DNA of 64,000 nucleotides from Pseudoflavonifractor sp. AF19-9AC (GTDB lineage Bacteria > Bacillota > Clostridia > Oscillospirales > Oscillospiraceae), in NCBI RefSeq assembly GCF_003478995.1, contig NZ_QUGI01000002.1:359263-423262 (forward strand), written 5' to 3'. Shown here one piece after another: positions 50,793 to 61,077 of this stretch. A program made the position numbers and the translations under genes. Below the pieces are notes generated by a model, which was not told the DNA's origin, ran no database searches, and worked only from the letters and a program-made list of their open reading frames with translations. Positions within the stretch are counted from its first letter, which is position 1, and each line of letters opens with the position of its first letter.

Positions 50793-52175
50793 TTACTCCA
50801 GGAAGCCCTTGTAGTGCCGCATCAGCATCTGGGCTTCCATCTGCTTGACGGTCTCCAGGGCGACGCCCACCACGATGATGACGGAGGTGCCGCCGATGGC
50901 CAGAGAGCTGTACCCAACAAGGTTGCCGGTGATGATGGGGGCGATGGCAACCACGGAGAGATACAGAGCGCCGAACATGGTGATCTTGGACAGAACCTTG
51001 GTGATGAAGTCGGCGGTGGGCTTGCCGGGACGGAAGCCGGGGATAAAGCCGCCGTTCTTCTTCAGGTTGTTGGACACCTCAATGGGGTTGAACTGCATGG
51101 TAGCGTAGAAATAGCTGAAGCCCACAATGAGGAGGAAATAGAGCACGCTGTAGAAGGGCTTGCTGGTGTCAAAGAGCCGCATCATGCCGCCGCCGAAGCC
51201 CTCGCTCTTCACCGTCCAGCCGGCGAAAGCGCCGATGGTGGCAGGCAGGGAAGCGATGGACTGGGCAAAGATGATGGGCATAACGCCGGACATGTTCACC
51301 TTCATGGGGATGTGGGTGGACTGGCCACCGTACATCTTGCGGCCCACAACGCGCTTGGCGTACTGCACGGGCAGACGGCGCTCGGCGTTGGAGATGAAGA
51401 CGATGAACACAACCAGAGCCAGCATGCCGATGACGATGAGAGCGATCATCCAGGGGGCCAGGGCCTGCTTCAGGTAGGCGGCGGCCTGGTCGGCGGTGAA
51501 GCCGGCCTCGGTGAGGGTCTCAGTGGTCACGGTGCCCTGACGGACCTGGTTCCACAGGGTGACGCCGCTGATGCAGTCGCCCACCATGCGGGGGAACCGG
51601 GACACGATGCCGGCGAACAGCAGAATGGAAATGCCGTTGCCGATACCGAACTCGGTGATCTGCTCGCCCAGCCACATCAGGAAGGCAGAACCGGCGGTGA
51701 AGGACAGGACGATGACGACGCCCACCCAGATGGCATTCATGCTGCCGGTCTCAACAAGGCCGTAGCTCTTGATGAGGGAGTAGTAGCCGAAGCCCTGGAG
51801 AAGGGCGATGGCCACGGTGGTGTACCGGGTGATGGAGGCAATCTTCTTCCGGCCTTCCTCGCCGCCCTCCTTGGCCAGCCGCTCCAGAGCGGGGATGGCC
51901 ACGGTGAGCAGCTGGATGATAATGGAGCTGTTGATATAGGGCTGGATGCTCAGGGCGAAGACGGTGGCCATGGAGAAGGCGGAGCCGCTCATGGCGTTCA
52001 TCAGGCCCAGGATGGTGCCGCTCTGGAGAGCCAGGTGCTGCTCCAGGGCAGCGGAATCGATATAGGGGACGGGGATAGCGGAACCCAGGCGGAAGATGAG
52101 CAGAGCGAAGACGGTAAAGAGCATCTTCTTGCGCAGCTCAGGCACGGCCCAGGCGTTGCGGATTGTCTGAATCAT
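50793..52175 (-). CDS. secY: Protein translocase subunit SecY
   Basis: 460 residues, ten membrane helices, the channel of the Sec translocon. Start MIQTIRNAWAVPELRKKMLFT and the ISRFPRM and LPATIGAF-type loops fit the family; the plug region follows helix 1. A somewhat enlarged loop (TVTTETLTEAGFTADQAAAYL, about residue 210) is present. The start is only 2 nt after the rplO stop. Confidence 0.95.
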   Translation of the reverse strand: MIQTIRNAWAVPELRKKMLFTVFALLIFRLGSAIPVPYIDSAALEQHLALQSGTILGLMNAMSGSAFSMATVFALSIQPYINSSIIIQLLTVAIPALERLAKEGGEEGRKKIASITRYTTVAIALLQGFGYYSLIKSYGLVETGSMNAIWVGVVIVLSFTAGSAFLMWLGEQITEFGIGNGISILLFAGIVSRFPRMVGDCISGVTLWNQVRQGTVTTETLTEAGFTADQAAAYLKQALAPWMIALIVIGMLALVVFIVFISNAERRLPVQYAKRVVGRKMYGGQSTHIPMKVNMSGVMPIIFAQSIASLPATIGAFAGWTVKSEGFGGGMMRLFDTSKPFYSVLYFLLIVGFSYFYATMQFNPIEVSNNLKKNGGFIPGFRPGKPTADFITKVLSKITMFGALYLSVVAIAPIITGNLVGYSSLAIGGTSVIIVVGVALETVKQMEAQMLMRHYKGFLE

Positions 52176-52177
52176 AC

Positions 52178-52618
52178 TCAGACCACCTCCACCTTACCAC
52201 CTGCAGCTTCGATCTTTTCCTTAGCGGAGGCGGAGAAGGCGGAAGCCTGGACGGTCAGCTTCTTGGAGATGCTGCCGTTGCCCAGAATTTTAACGCCGTA
52301 CTGGCACTTGGACAGGATGCCCTTCTCCAGCAGGGCCTGGGCGTTGACAACAGCGCCATCCTCGAACTTGTCGAGAGCGGAGACGTTCACAGCCTCCAGG
52401 GGCTTGGCAAAAATGTTGTGGAAGCCCCGCTTGGGGATGCGGCGGGCCAGAGGCATCTGGCCGCCCTCAAAGCCCACGCGCACGCCGCCGCCAGAACGGG
52501 CCCACTGGCCCTTGTGGCCGCGACCGGCGGTCTTGCCGTTGCCGGAACCGGCGCCGCGGCCCTTGCGGTAAGCCTTGGTGTTGGAGCCGGCGGCGGGGGA
52601 GAGTTCATGCAGATTCAT
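52178..52618 (-). CDS. rplO: 50S ribosomal protein L15
   Basis: 146 residues from ATG 52618 ([12 protein letters not shown]), preceded by AAGGAGGCG. The glycine/arginine-rich N-terminus ([20 protein letters not shown]) is diagnostic. Upstream in-frame codons belong to the rpmD region and are not used. Confidence 0.96.
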   Translation of the reverse strand: MNLHELSPAAGSNTKAYRKGRGAGSGNGKTAGRGHKGQWARSGGGVRVGFEGGQMPLARRIPKRGFHNIFAKPLEAVNVSALDKFEDGAVVNAQALLEKGILSKCQYGVKILGNGSISKKLTVQASAFSASAKEKIEAAGGKVEVV

Positions 52619-52634
52619 TGTCTCGCGCCTCCTT

Positions 52635-52817
52635 TTAGTTTTCCTCGGTAACCTGGAGCAGGTAGCCGATGTGGGCGATCTTGCCGCGGGTAGCCTCGTT
52701 GTCGGGCTGCACGGTGGTGTCGCCAATCTTACGGAGGCCCAGGGCCTCGGCGGTCGCCTTGTGCTTGGCAATGCGGCCGTTCAGGCTCTTGACCAGCTTA
52801 ATGTTCAGATTCGCCAT
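52635..52817 (-). CDS. rpmD: 50S ribosomal protein L30
   Basis: 60 residues ([20 protein letters not shown]), the short bacterial L30, with the [18 protein letters not shown] end. Between rpsE and rplO, 14-16 nt spacings. Confidence 0.95.
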   Translation of the reverse strand: MANLNIKLVKSLNGRIAKHKATAEALGLRKIGDTTVQPDNEATRGKIAHIGYLLQVTEEN

Positions 52818-52831
52818 TGTGAATGACCTCC

Positions 52832-53332
52832 TTAACCCACGATCTCTTCCACGCTCTTGCCGCGGGTACGGGCCACTTCCTCGGGGCTGCGCAGGGACTT
52901 CAGGCCCTCAAAGGTAGCGGAGACCACGTTCTGCGGATTGTTGGAGCGCAGGCACTTGGTACGGATGTCCTTGATGCCGATGGCTTCCATCACGGCACGG
53001 ACGGGGCCGCCGGCGATTACGCCGGTACCGGGAGCAGCGGGCTTCATCAGCACGCGGCCGGCGCCGAACTCGCCGATCACCTCGTGGGGAATGGTGGTGC
53101 CGGACAGGGACACGGTGATCATGTTCTTCTTGGCGTCCTCGATGCCCTTGCGGATGGCCTCGGGCACCTCAGCGGCCTTGCCCAGGCCGAAGCCCACGCG
53201 GCCCTTCTCGTCGCCAACCACCATCAGGGCGGAGAACTTGGCCACACGGCCGCCCTTGACGGTCTTGGATACACGGTTCAGATAAACCAGCTTCTCAACG
53301 AACTCGCTGGGCTCTCTTTCAAATCTAGCCAT
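52832..53332 (-). CDS. rpsE: 30S ribosomal protein S5
   Basis: 166 residues from ATG 53332 ([20 protein letters not shown]), preceded by GGGAGGAGG. The double-stranded-RNA-binding-like N-terminal domain ([21 protein letters not shown]) and the C-terminal domain with [16 protein letters not shown] are complete. Confidence 0.96.
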   Translation of the reverse strand: MARFEREPSEFVEKLVYLNRVSKTVKGGRVAKFSALMVVGDEKGRVGFGLGKAAEVPEAIRKGIEDAKKNMITVSLSGTTIPHEVIGEFGAGRVLMKPAAPGTGVIAGGPVRAVMEAIGIKDIRTKCLRSNNPQNVVSATFEGLKSLRSPEEVARTRGKSVEEIVG

Positions 53333-53351
53333 TTTGTTGTTTCCTCCTCCC

Positions 53352-53711
53352 TTAGAACTGCAGGCCGCCCTCACGGGCGCCCTCGGCCAGAGCCTTCACG
53401 CGGCCGTGATAGACATAGCCGCCGCGGTCGAAGACCACGGTCTCAATGCCCTTGGCCTTGGCGCGCTCAGCGACCAGCTGGCCAACCTGCTTGGCGGCGT
53501 CGGTCTTGGTGCCGTCGCAGGCGAAGTCCTTCTCCAGGGAAGAAGCGGAGACCAGAGTCTTGCCGGCCACATCGTCGATGATCTGGGCATAGATGTTGGT
53601 CTCGCTGCGGAAAACGTTCAGGCGGGGACGCTCGGGCGTGCCGGAAATCTTGGCGCGCACGCGCTTATGGCGCTTAAGCCGCTGGGAACGAGTATCGGGT
53701 CTGTTGATCAT
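53352..53711 (-). CDS. rplR: 50S ribosomal protein L18
   Basis: 119 residues; binds 5S r[24 protein letters not shown] start (here [20 protein letters not shown]) and [20 protein letters not shown] end are typical. Confidence 0.96.
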   Translation of the reverse strand: MINRPDTRSQRLKRHKRVRAKISGTPERPRLNVFRSETNIYAQIIDDVAGKTLVSASSLEKDFACDGTKTDAAKQVGQLVAERAKAKGIETVVFDRGGYVYHGRVKALAEGAREGGLQF

Positions 53712-53728
53712 AGTGGCACACCTCCTTC

Positions 53729-54274
53729 TTACTTCTTGGCGCCGGTCTTACCAGCCTTGCGGCGGATGACCTCGTCGGTGTATTTGATGCCCTTGCCCTT
53801 ATAAGGCTCGGGTGGACGCTTCTCTCTCACTTCGGCGGCAAACTGGCCCACCTGCTGCTTGTCACAGCCGTGGATGATGATCTTGTTGGGGCCGGGCACC
53901 TCGATGGTGATGCCGGGGACCTCCTCCATGGTGACCTGGTGGGAGTAGCCCAGGTTCATAACCAGCTTGTTGCCCTCCTTGGCCACACGGTAGCCAACGC
54001 CGTTGACGTCCAGCTCCTTCTTGAAGCCCTCGGTCACGCCCAGAACCATGTTGTGGATCAGGGTGCGGGTCAGGCCGTGCAGAGCGCGGTTCTCCTTAGC
54101 GTCGTTGGGGCGGGTGACATGCAGCACGTTCTCCTCGATGGCAATAGCCATGTTGGGGTTGAACTGCTGGGTCAGGGTGCCCTTGGGGCCCTTGACGGTG
54201 ACAACGTTGTTGTCCTCTACCTTAATCTCCACTCCGGCGGGAATGGCGATAGGAGCTCTACCAATTCTAGACAT
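53729..54274 (-). CDS. rplF: 50S ribosomal protein L6
   Basis: 181 residues, two L6 repeats; [20 protein letters not shown] at the start and [20 protein letters not shown] near the end are diagnostic. Located near the factor-binding site of the large subunit. Confidence 0.96.
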   Translation of the reverse strand: MSRIGRAPIAIPAGVEIKVEDNNVVTVKGPKGTLTQQFNPNMAIAIEENVLHVTRPNDAKENRALHGLTRTLIHNMVLGVTEGFKKELDVNGVGYRVAKEGNKLVMNLGYSHQVTMEEVPGITIEVPGPNKIIIHGCDKQQVGQFAAEVREKRPPEPYKGKGIKYTDEVIRRKAGKTGAKK

Positions 54275-54288
54275 TCCTATAACCCTCC

Positions 54289-54687
54289 TTACCAGACAAA
54301 TGCCAGGACTTCGCCGCCGACATGGGCCTGACGGGCCTTCTTGTCGGTCATGACGCCCTTGGAAGTGGAAACGATGGCGATACCCAGGCCACGCAGAACC
54401 TTGGGCAGCTCCTCAGCGCCGGCGTACACACGCAGACCGGGCTTGGAGACGCGGCGCAGACCGGAGATGACCTTCTCCTTGCCGGGGCCGTACTTCAGGG
54501 TGATGCGGATAACGCCCTGAGTTCCATCGTCGATGAGCTGGAAGTTCTTGATATAGCCCTCATCCAGCAGGATCTGCGCGATGGACTTCTTCATGTTGGA
54601 CGCAGGAACGTCCACGGTGTCATGCTTGGCGTTGTTCGCGTTGCGGATGCGAGTGAGCATATCCGCAATGGGATCGGTGATTTGCAT
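54289..54687 (-). CDS. rpsH: 30S ribosomal protein S8
   Basis: 132 residues; [16 protein letters not shown] start and [18 protein letters not shown] end. A 16S rRNA central-domain binder. It is preceded by an unusually long spacer carrying its own promoter, so the rpsH-onward part of the operon can be transcribed separately. Confidence 0.96.
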   Translation of the reverse strand: MQITDPIADMLTRIRNANNAKHDTVDVPASNMKKSIAQILLDEGYIKNFQLIDDGTQGVIRITLKYGPGKEKVISGLRRVSKPGLRVYAGAEELPKVLRGLGIAIVSTSKGVMTDKKARQAHVGGEVLAFVW

Positions 54688-55419
54688 GAGTCTTACCTCC
54701 TATTCAGATTACCGGTTTTCAGGCCGGTAGAGACGGTAAGGTATCGAGAGGCAGGTGACCTTTCGACCTGTTGACCGCCTTTGCGCCTGGTTGGGGCAGG
54801 CGCGAAATCTATATCAAAACCGCCGGTGGCGGATTTGACCGGATAGGTGCCCCGGTTTTCTCCAAAGGGCCGCCGGACGGGACGCTTTTCAGGCGCCGGT
54901 CTCCGGACTTTGGGCCATGGGACAAACAGGGCAAATCCCCGCAGCCGTGGTTTTTCTCAAAACCCCGGTTCCGGGTGCGCACTCCCGACTGCGTTGGGAG
55001 TTTATTGAATTGTGCCTGGCGGCGCAATCGACTAATTATACCCCATATTTTTAAGGTTTACAAGAGTTTTTTGCTCCGCACACACGAAAGCGTGGAAAGA
55101 TTATTCCGGGAAGGAGCCTTTCGGCCCCTCCCCGGGGAACATCTTATCCAATTTTTCCCGGCTGCCCGGCAGGGGAGAGGAGCGGTCCCACCCCGTGCAC
55201 AGGGCGGCGCTCCAGGGTTCTGAACCGCTGGGCGGGGATCGGTGAAGATCGTTTCGTCCGACGAGGGGGCGCGGCGACGGCGTACTTTGTGTACGCAACC
55301 GGACACCCAGCCTCAGGAGAACGATCTTGGTGAGGAAAATGTTCCTGGGCGATGTGCGGGCCGCGCCGCCGTACTTTGTGTACGGCAAGCGGACCTCACG
55401 AAGCACAGGGGCATTTAAC
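54688..55419 (-). repeat. Expanded rpsN-rpsH spacer with repeats
   Basis: 732 nt without a credible gene in a place where a few tens are normal. Minus-strand side near rpsN: two diverged tandem units sharing the palindrome CGTACTTTGTGTACG (55279-55293 and 55371-55385) in similar GC-rich surroundings, about 92 bp apart. The rest is hairpin-rich leader RNA between the internal promoter (55035-55063) and rpsH, about 340 nt. Confidence 0.6.
55035..55063 (-). promoter_or_regulatory. Internal promoter upstream of rpsH
   Basis: Minus strand: TTGTAA (55058-55063), 17-nt spacer, perfect TATAAT (55035-55040), lying in a locally AT-rich patch of the spacer. Confidence 0.78.
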
Positions 55420-55605
55420 TTACCAAGAAGCCTTCTTCACGCCGGGGATCTGTCCCTTATAGGCCAGCTCACGGAAGCAGATACGGCAGATGCCGTAGTC
55501 CCGGAGGTAGGCGTGGGGACGGCCGCACAGCTTGCAGCGGTTGTACTGGCGGCTGGAGAACTTGGGAGCGCGCTGCTGCTTCAGAATCATAGATTTCTTA
55601 GCCAT
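55420..55605 (-). CDS. rpsN: 30S ribosomal protein S14, zinc-binding type
   Basis: 61 residues, the short type Z form with CKLC and CRIC zinc ligands, end [11 protein letters not shown]. Directly after rplE (14 nt). Confidence 0.96.
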   Translation of the reverse strand: MAKKSMILKQQRAPKFSSRQYNRCKLCGRPHAYLRDYGICRICFRELAYKGQIPGVKKASW

Positions 55606-55619
55606 TGTTCTTCCTCCTA

Positions 55620-56171
55620 TCAGCGGCCGGCGAAGGGAGCGCCGATGAGCGTCAGCAGCTCACGGGCCTCCTCATCGGTCTGGGCGGTGGTGCACATCAC
55701 GATGTCCATGCCGCGGATCTTGTCGATCTTGTCGTACTCGATCTCGGGGAAGATCAGCTGCTCCTTGATGCCCAGGGCATAGTTGCCGCGGCCGTCGAAG
55801 GCGTCGGCAGAGATGCCGCGGAAGTCACGGACGCGGGGCAGGGCCACGTTGAACAGGCGGTCCAGGAACTCCCACATCTTGTTGCCGCGCAGGGTAACCT
55901 TAGCGCCAATGGGCATGCCCTCACGGAGCTTAAAGTTAGCCACGGACTTCTTGGCCTTGGTGATGATGGCCTTCTGGCCGGTGATGGTGGTCAGGTCGCT
56001 GACCACGGCATCCAGCACCTTGGCGTTCTCGCGGGCCTCGCTGCAGCCCACGTTGACCACGATCTTCTCCAGGCGGGGAATCTGCATGGTGGACTTGTAG
56101 CCGAACTTCTGCATCAGAGCAGGAGCGACCTCGTCCTGATACTTCTTCTTCAGGTTGGGCGTGTTAGCCAT
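55620..56171 (-). CDS. rplE: 50S ribosomal protein L5
   Basis: 183 residues; contacts 5S rRNA and P-site t[23 protein letters not shown] and [18 protein letters not shown] are family marks. Confidence 0.96.
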   Translation of the reverse strand: MANTPNLKKKYQDEVAPALMQKFGYKSTMQIPRLEKIVVNVGCSEARENAKVLDAVVSDLTTITGQKAIITKAKKSVANFKLREGMPIGAKVTLRGNKMWEFLDRLFNVALPRVRDFRGISADAFDGRGNYALGIKEQLIFPEIEYDKIDKIRGMDIVMCTTAQTDEEARELLTLIGAPFAGR

Positions 56172-56191
56172 TTGGAATCACTCCTCCTCTC

Positions 56192-56509
56192 TCAGATTTC
56201 AGCGCCGCACTTCTTGCAGACGCGGACCTTCTTACCGTCGGCCAGCAGCTTGTGGGCGGCACGGGTGGGCTTGTTGCACTTGGGGCAGACGCGCTGCACC
56301 TTGCAGGCGTAGATGGGGGCCTCCTTCTGGAGGATGCCGCCCTGGTCGCCCTGCTTGCGGGGCTTGGTGTGGCGGGAGACCACGTTGACCTTCTCAACGA
56401 TGACCTTGCCATCCTTGGGCATAACCTCCAGGACCTTGCCCTGCTTGCCCTTGTCCTTACCGGACAGGACGACGACCAGGTCGTCCTTGCGAATGCTCAT
56501 TTTATTCAT
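56192..56509 (-). CDS. rplX: 50S ribosomal protein L24
   Basis: 105 residues from ATG 56509, 9 nt after GGGAGG. KOW motif ([18 protein letters not shown]) and C-terminal zinc-finger-like CPKC / CKKC cysteines. First to bind 23S rRNA during assembly. Confidence 0.95.
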   Translation of the reverse strand: MNKMSIRKDDLVVVLSGKDKGKQGKVLEVMPKDGKVIVEKVNVVSRHTKPRKQGDQGGILQKEAPIYACKVQRVCPKCNKPTRAAHKLLADGKKVRVCKKCGAEI

Positions 56510-56524
56510 CTCACTCGACCTCCC

Positions 56525-56893
56525 TTACAGCACTTCGGGAGCCAGGGACAGGATCTTCATATAGTCCTTGTCACGCAGCTCGCGGGCCACTGGGCCAAAG
56601 ATACGGGTGCCGCGGGGGTTCTTGTCCTCCTTGATGAGGACGGCGGCGTTGTCGTCAAAGCGGACATAGGAGCCGTCGGCACGACGCACGCCGCGGCTGG
56701 TGCGGACGATAACGGCCTTCACGACCTCGCCCTTCTTCACGGTGCCGCCGGGCTGAGCCTTGCGGACGGAGGCGACCACCACGTCGCCGATGTTGCCGAA
56801 CTTGCGCTTGGAGCCGCCCAGCACGCGAATGGTCTTAATCTCCTTGGCGCCGGTGTTGTCGGCAACCTTCAGATAGCTTTCCTGCTGAATCAT
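56525..56893 (-). CDS. rplN: 50S ribosomal protein L14
   Basis: 122 residues; [20 protein letters not shown] start and [20 protein letters not shown] end are diagnostic. Forms an intersubunit bridge. Confidence 0.97.
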   Translation of the reverse strand: MIQQESYLKVADNTGAKEIKTIRVLGGSKRKFGNIGDVVVASVRKAQPGGTVKKGEVVKAVIVRTSRGVRRADGSYVRFDDNAAVLIKEDKNPRGTRIFGPVARELRDKDYMKILSLAPEVL

Positions 56894-56905
56894 ACCGACA
56901 CCTCC

Positions 56906-57166
56906 TTACTTCGCCTTCTCGATGATCTCAACCACGCGCCAACGCTTATCCTTGGACAGGGGGCGGGTCTCCATGACCTTGACGCGGTCACCGATGCCGC
57001 ACTGGTTGTTCTCATCGTGAGCCTTCAGCTTATAGGTTCTCTTAACGATCTTCTTGTACAGAGGATGGGCCACGCGGTCGGCGATGGCGACCACAACGGT
57101 CTTGTCCATCTTGTCCGAAACCACCAGGCCGACTCTGGTCTTACGGGAAGAAGTTCTGTTTTCCAT
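56906..57166 (-). CDS. rpsQ: 30S ribosomal protein S17
   Basis: 86 residues, OB fold; [20 protein letters not shown] and [20 protein letters not shown] identify it. 15 nt after rpmC. Confidence 0.96.
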   Translation of the reverse strand: MENRTSSRKTRVGLVVSDKMDKTVVVAIADRVAHPLYKKIVKRTYKLKAHDENNQCGIGDRVKVMETRPLSKDKRWRVVEIIEKAK

Positions 57167-57181
57167 CTTCTATTCCTCCTC

Positions 57182-57379
57182 TTAGCGGCCGGCGAGCTGC
57201 TGCTCGCGGATGATGGTCTTGACCCGGGCGATATCCTTCTTGACCTGGGCGATGCGGATGGGGTTATCCAGCTGGTTGGTGGCGTGCTGGAGGCGGAGGT
57301 TGAACAGGTCCTTCTTCAGGTCCTGCAGCTTGGTCTCCAGCTCAGCGCCGGACATCTTGCGGACTTCATTGGCCTTCAT
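57182..57379 (-). CDS. rpmC: 50S ribosomal protein L29
   Basis: 65 residues ([20 protein letters not shown]), two long helices; lies at the peptide exit tunnel. Start overlaps the rplP stop by one base. Confidence 0.95.
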   Translation of the reverse strand: MKANEVRKMSGAELETKLQDLKKDLFNLRLQHATNQLDNPIRIAQVKKDIARVKTIIREQQLAGR

Positions 57380-57810
57380 TACGCTTCACCACCCTTCTCG
57401 GTTTCCTCACGCTTAACGATCTTGCACTTGACGGGCAGCTTGTGGCTGGCCAGGCGCAGAGCCTCGCGGGCGACCTCTTCGGAGACGCCGGCGATCTCGA
57501 ACATCACACGGCCGGGCTTGACCACGGCCACCCAGTACTCGGGGGAGCCCTTACCGGAACCCATGCGGGTCTCAGCGGGCTTCTCAGTCACGGGCTTATC
57601 GGGGAAGATCTTGATCCACACCTTACCGCCACGCTTGGTGTGACGGGTCATGGCGATACGGGCGGCCTCGATCTGGTTGCTGGTGATCCAGCTGGGCTCG
57701 GTGGCCTGCAGGCCGAACTCACCGTAGGTCACGGTGTTGCCGCGGCTGGCCTTGCCCTTCATGCGTCCGCGGTGAACGCGGCGATACTTAACGCGCTTAG
57801 GCAGCAGCAT
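57379..57810 (-). CDS. rplP: 50S ribosomal protein L16
   Basis: 143 residues; [20 protein letters not shown] start, [20 protein letters not shown] centre. Needed for peptidyl-transferase-centre assembly. Shares one base with rpsC and one with rpmC. Confidence 0.97.
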   Translation of the reverse strand: MLLPKRVKYRRVHRGRMKGKASRGNTVTYGEFGLQATEPSWITSNQIEAARIAMTRHTKRGGKVWIKIFPDKPVTEKPAETRMGSGKGSPEYWVAVVKPGRVMFEIAGVSEEVAREALRLASHKLPVKCKIVKREETEKGGEA

Positions 57811-58640
57811 TACTGAGCGCCTCCTTCCTTAGGAGTATTGGCCTGACCGGCGGGGCGGGGGCCACGGTTGTTGTTGAAACCACCCTGACGGCGGTCACGG
57901 TTGAAGCCGCCCTGGCGGCGGTCGCCGTCCCGACGGTCACGACGGGGACGCTCGCGGCGCTCCTGATAGGGCTTGCTGGTGTCCAGGGTGCGGGGAGTGG
58001 TACGCAGGGCCTGGGTCAGGACCTCACCCTTGTAGATCCACACCTTGATGCCGATGCGGCCGTAGGTAGTGGCAGCCTCAGCAAAGCCGTAGTCGATGTC
58101 GGCGCGGAGGGTCTGCAGGGGGATGGTGCCGTCGTGATAGTGCTCGGTGCGGGCGATCTCGGCGCCGCCCAGACGGCCGGCGCAGGAGATCTTGATGCCC
58201 TTGGCACCGGCGCGCATGGCCCGGCCCATGGAGTTCTTCATGGCGCGGCGGAAGCCAATGCGCTTCTCCAGCTGCTGGGCGATGTTCTCGGCCACCAGCT
58301 GAGCGTTGGTATCGATGTCGCGGACCTCAACGATCTTCAGGTCCACGGGCTTGCCGACCATCTTGACCAGCTGAGCCTCGATCTTCTTGATGTCCTCGCC
58401 GCCCTTGCCGATGACAACACCGGGACGGGCGCAGTGGAGGTAAATGCGGACCTTGGCGTTGTCCCGCTCGATCTCGATCTTGGGGATGCCGGCGCCGTAG
58501 AGGGTCTTCTTCAGGTAGTCACGGATCTTCTTGTCCTCCACCAGCAGATCGCCCACCAGCTCGTTGCGGGCGTACCAGCGGGAGTCCCAATCCTTAATCA
58601 CACCCACGCGCAGGCCGTGGGGATTCACTTTCTGTCCCAT
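57810..58640 (-). CDS. rpsC: 30S ribosomal protein S3 with Arg/Gly-rich tail
   Basis: 276 residues. The KH domain ([16 protein letters not shown]) and the C-terminal S3 domain are normal up to about residue 215. Beyond that is an extra tail of about 50 residues, Arg/Asp/Gly/Asn-rich, with two copies of a RDRRQGGFN repeat and an RGPRPAGQ end. S3 lines the mRNA entry channel and has helicase activity; an RGG-like tail would sit there. Tails of this kind are known in some Clostridia, but their function is not. Confidence 0.95.
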   Translation of the reverse strand: MGQKVNPHGLRVGVIKDWDSRWYARNELVGDLLVEDKKIRDYLKKTLYGAGIPKIEIERDNAKVRIYLHCARPGVVIGKGGEDIKKIEAQLVKMVGKPVDLKIVEVRDIDTNAQLVAENIAQQLEKRIGFRRAMKNSMGRAMRAGAKGIKISCAGRLGGAEIARTEHYHDGTIPLQTLRADIDYGFAEAATTYGRIGIKVWIYKGEVLTQALRTTPRTLDTSKPYQERRERPRRDRRDGDRRQGGFNRDRRQGGFNNNRGPRPAGQANTPKEGGAQ

Positions 58641-58655
58641 ATTGTTCCTCCTCCC

Positions 58656-58988
58656 TTAGCGCTCGCTCACGGCGATGGTGACGTGAGAGGTACGCTTGTT
58701 GATGCGGTACGCACGGCCCTGGGCCCGGGGCATGATGCGCTTGATGATGGGGCCGGGGTTGGCGTAGCAAGCACTGACGTACAGCTTCTCAGGGTCCATC
58801 TGGTGGTTGTTCTCCGCGTTGGCGGCGGCGCTCTTCAGCAGCTTGAGCACGGGCTCAGAGGCTGCCTTGGGGGTCTGCAGCAGAATGGCGGTGGCGGTGG
58901 CCACGTCCTTGCCCCGGATGAGGTCCAGGACGATCTTCACCTTACGGGGAGAGATCCGCAGATATTTCAGATTAGCAACAGCTTCCAT
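58656..58988 (-). CDS. rplV: 50S ribosomal protein L22
   Basis: 110 residues; [20 protein letters not shown] start and the long hairpin loop reaching the exit tunnel ([20 protein letters not shown]). Macrolide-resistance changes in this loop are not obvious. Confidence 0.96.
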   Translation of the reverse strand: MEAVANLKYLRISPRKVKIVLDLIRGKDVATATAILLQTPKAASEPVLKLLKSAAANAENNHQMDPEKLYVSACYANPGPIIKRIMPRAQGRAYRINKRTSHVTIAVSER

Positions 58989-59002
58989 GTTCTCTCTCCT
59001 CC

Positions 59003-59275
59003 TTACTTACCGGTCTTGCTGCCCGCGTGACCCTTGAAGGTGCGGGTGGGCACGAACTCGCCCAGCTTGTGGCCGACCATGTCCTCGGTGACATAGACGG
59101 GCACGTGCTTGCGGCCGTCATGGACGGCAAAGGTGTGACCCACGAAGGAGGGGAAGATGGTGGAGGCGCGGCTCCAGGTCTTCAGCACCTTCTTCTCGTT
59201 CTTGGCGTTCATTTCATCGACCCGCTTCAGCAGCTCAGGGGCGCAAAAGGGGCCTTTCTTAATGCTTCTGCTCAT
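59003..59275 (-). CDS. rpsS: 30S ribosomal protein S19
   Basis: 90 residues ([20 protein letters not shown], end [16 protein letters not shown]). Head protein near the A site. Spacing of 14 nt on each side. Confidence 0.97.
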   Translation of the reverse strand: MSRSIKKGPFCAPELLKRVDEMNAKNEKKVLKTWSRASTIFPSFVGHTFAVHDGRKHVPVYVTEDMVGHKLGEFVPTRTFKGHAGSKTGK

Positions 59276-59289
59276 CTTTCACTGCCTCC

Positions 59290-60123
59290 TTACTTGCTGT
59301 TACGGCGCTTGACGATGAACTTATCAGTACGGTTCTTCGTCTTGCGGGTCTTGTAACCCAGAGCGGGCTTGCCCCAGGGGGTGACAGGGCCGGGACGGCC
59401 GACAGGGCTCTTGCCCTCGCCGCCGCCGTGGGGGTGGTCACAGGGGTTCATGACGGAACCGCGGACGGTGGGCCGCCAACCCATGTGGCGCTTACGGCCG
59501 GCCTTACCAATCTGGATGTTGGCCCAGTCGGTGTTGCCGACCTGGCCGATGGTGGCCTTGCAGTTCTCGCGGACATAGCGGACCTCGCCGGAGGGCAGAC
59601 GGACCTGAGCCATGCCGTTCTCCTTGGCCATCAGCTGAGCAGCCACGCCGGCGGCGCGGACCAGCTGAGCACCCTTGCCGGGGTAGAGCTCGATGTTGTG
59701 GATCATTTCACCAACAGGGATGTTGGCGATGGGCAGGCAGTTGCCGGGCAGAATGTCGGCATCGGGGCCGGTCATGATGATGTGGCCAGCCTTCAGGCCG
59801 TTGGGGGCCAGGATATAGCGGCGCTCGCCGTCCTCATACTCGATGAGGGCGATGTTGGCGGAACGGTTGGGGTCGTACTGGAGGTTAATCACGGTAGCCT
59901 TGCCGTTCTTGTCCCGCTTGAAGTCGATGATGCGGTACTTCTGCTTGTTGCCACCGCCGTGATGACGGACGGTGATGCGGCCATAGCTGTTGCGGCCGGC
60001 GTGCTTCTTCAGCACCTCAGTGAGGGCGCGCTCGGGCTTGGCCTTCTTGTCGATCCCCTCGAAGGCGGACACAGTCATGTGACGGCGGGAGGGGGTAGTG
60101 GGCTTAAAAGTCTTAATAGCCAT
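59290..60123 (-). CDS. rplB: 50S ribosomal protein L2
   Basis: 277 residues; [20 protein letters not shown] and the C-terminal [13 protein letters not shown] with the histidine important for peptidyl transfer. Full length. Confidence 0.97.
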   Translation of the reverse strand: MAIKTFKPTTPSRRHMTVSAFEGIDKKAKPERALTEVLKKHAGRNSYGRITVRHHGGGNKQKYRIIDFKRDKNGKATVINLQYDPNRSANIALIEYEDGERRYILAPNGLKAGHIIMTGPDADILPGNCLPIANIPVGEMIHNIELYPGKGAQLVRAAGVAAQLMAKENGMAQVRLPSGEVRYVRENCKATIGQVGNTDWANIQIGKAGRKRHMGWRPTVRGSVMNPCDHPHGGGEGKSPVGRPGPVTPWGKPALGYKTRKTKNRTDKFIVKRRNSK

Positions 60124-60138
60124 TTCTCAATCTCCTCC

Positions 60139-60438
60139 TTACACCATACCCTCGAAGAACTCGATGGTCTTGGAATCGGCGGTCAGGGTGACCATGGCCT
60201 TCTTCCAGTTGGCGCGGCGGCCGGCGGGCCGGGCACCCATGCGCTTCATCTTGCCCTGCATGTTCAGGGTGTTGACCTTGGCGACCTTGACGCCGAAGAT
60301 CTCCTCAACCGCCTTGGCGATCTCGATCTTGTTGGCGGTCTTGGCGACCTCAAAGGTGTAGCGCTTCATCTCAGTCTGCTCCATGGACTGCTCGGTGATG
60401 ATGGGGCGCTTGATGATGTCATAAGCCTTGGTAGCCAT
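60139..60438 (-). CDS. rplW: 50S ribosomal protein L23
   Basis: 99 residues; [14 protein letters not shown] start and the extended loop ([20 protein letters not shown]). Docking site for trigger factor and SRP at the exit tunnel. Start overlaps the rplD stop by one base. Confidence 0.96.
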   Translation of the reverse strand: MATKAYDIIKRPIITEQSMEQTEMKRYTFEVAKTANKIEIAKAVEEIFGVKVAKVNTLNMQGKMKRMGARPAGRRANWKKAMVTLTADSKTIEFFEGMV

Positions 60439-61058
60439 TACGCGTACACCTCCTCGATGATAGCCAGGGCAGCCTTGTCGATGACCAGCTGCTTGGCGTT
60501 GACGATGTCATAGACGCTGAGGATCTTGGCGGTGGTGGTAACCACGCCGGGGATGTTGCGGGAGGACTTGACCACGATGTCGTCCACCTCGGGGGTGATG
60601 ACCACGGACTTGGTGGCGCCCAGGTTGTCCAGCAGGCCCTTCATGGTCTTGGTCTTGATCTCGTCCAGCTTCAGACCGTCCACCACGATCACGGCGCCCT
60701 CGGCAGCCTTAGCGGACAGAGCGGACTTCAGAGCCAGACGCTTCACCTTCTTGTTGAGGGTGTAGCTGTAATCGCGGGGCTTGGGAGCGAACACGATACC
60801 ACCGTGAGTCCACTGGGGAGCGCGGGTGGAACCCTGACGGGCGTGGCCGGTACCCTTCTGGCGCCAGGGCTTCTTGCCGCCGCCGGAAACCTCGGCGCGG
60901 GTCAGAGCGCTCTGGGTGCCCTGACGGCAGTTGGCCAGGTGATTCTTGACCACCTCGTGGACCACAGCCTGGTTGGGCTCGATGCCGAAAACAGCCTCGG
61001 AGAGCTCGATCTCGCCGACCTGCTGGCCGGCCATGTTAAACACATTTGCTTTTGCCAT
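60438..61058 (-). CDS. rplD: 50S ribosomal protein L4
   Basis: 206 residues; the tunnel loop [20 protein letters not shown] is intact. In E. coli L4 represses its own S10 operon through the leader; the leader here also has a terminator-like hairpin (62714-62741). Confidence 0.96.
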   Translation of the reverse strand: MAKANVFNMAGQQVGEIELSEAVFGIEPNQAVVHEVVKNHLANCRQGTQSALTRAEVSGGGKKPWRQKGTGHARQGSTRAPQWTHGGIVFAPKPRDYSYTLNKKVKRLALKSALSAKAAEGAVIVVDGLKLDEIKTKTMKGLLDNLGATKSVVITPEVDDIVVKSSRNIPGVVTTTAKILSVYDIVNAKQLVIDKAALAIIEEVYA

Positions 61059-61077
61059 GATTTACACTCTCCTTTCC

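Noticed and set aside
54809-55027. A 72-codon minus-strand ORF in the rpsN-rpsH spacer
   Set aside because: No ribosome-binding site, Pro/Arg-rich shadow composition, and it lies in leader RNA rich in hairpins.
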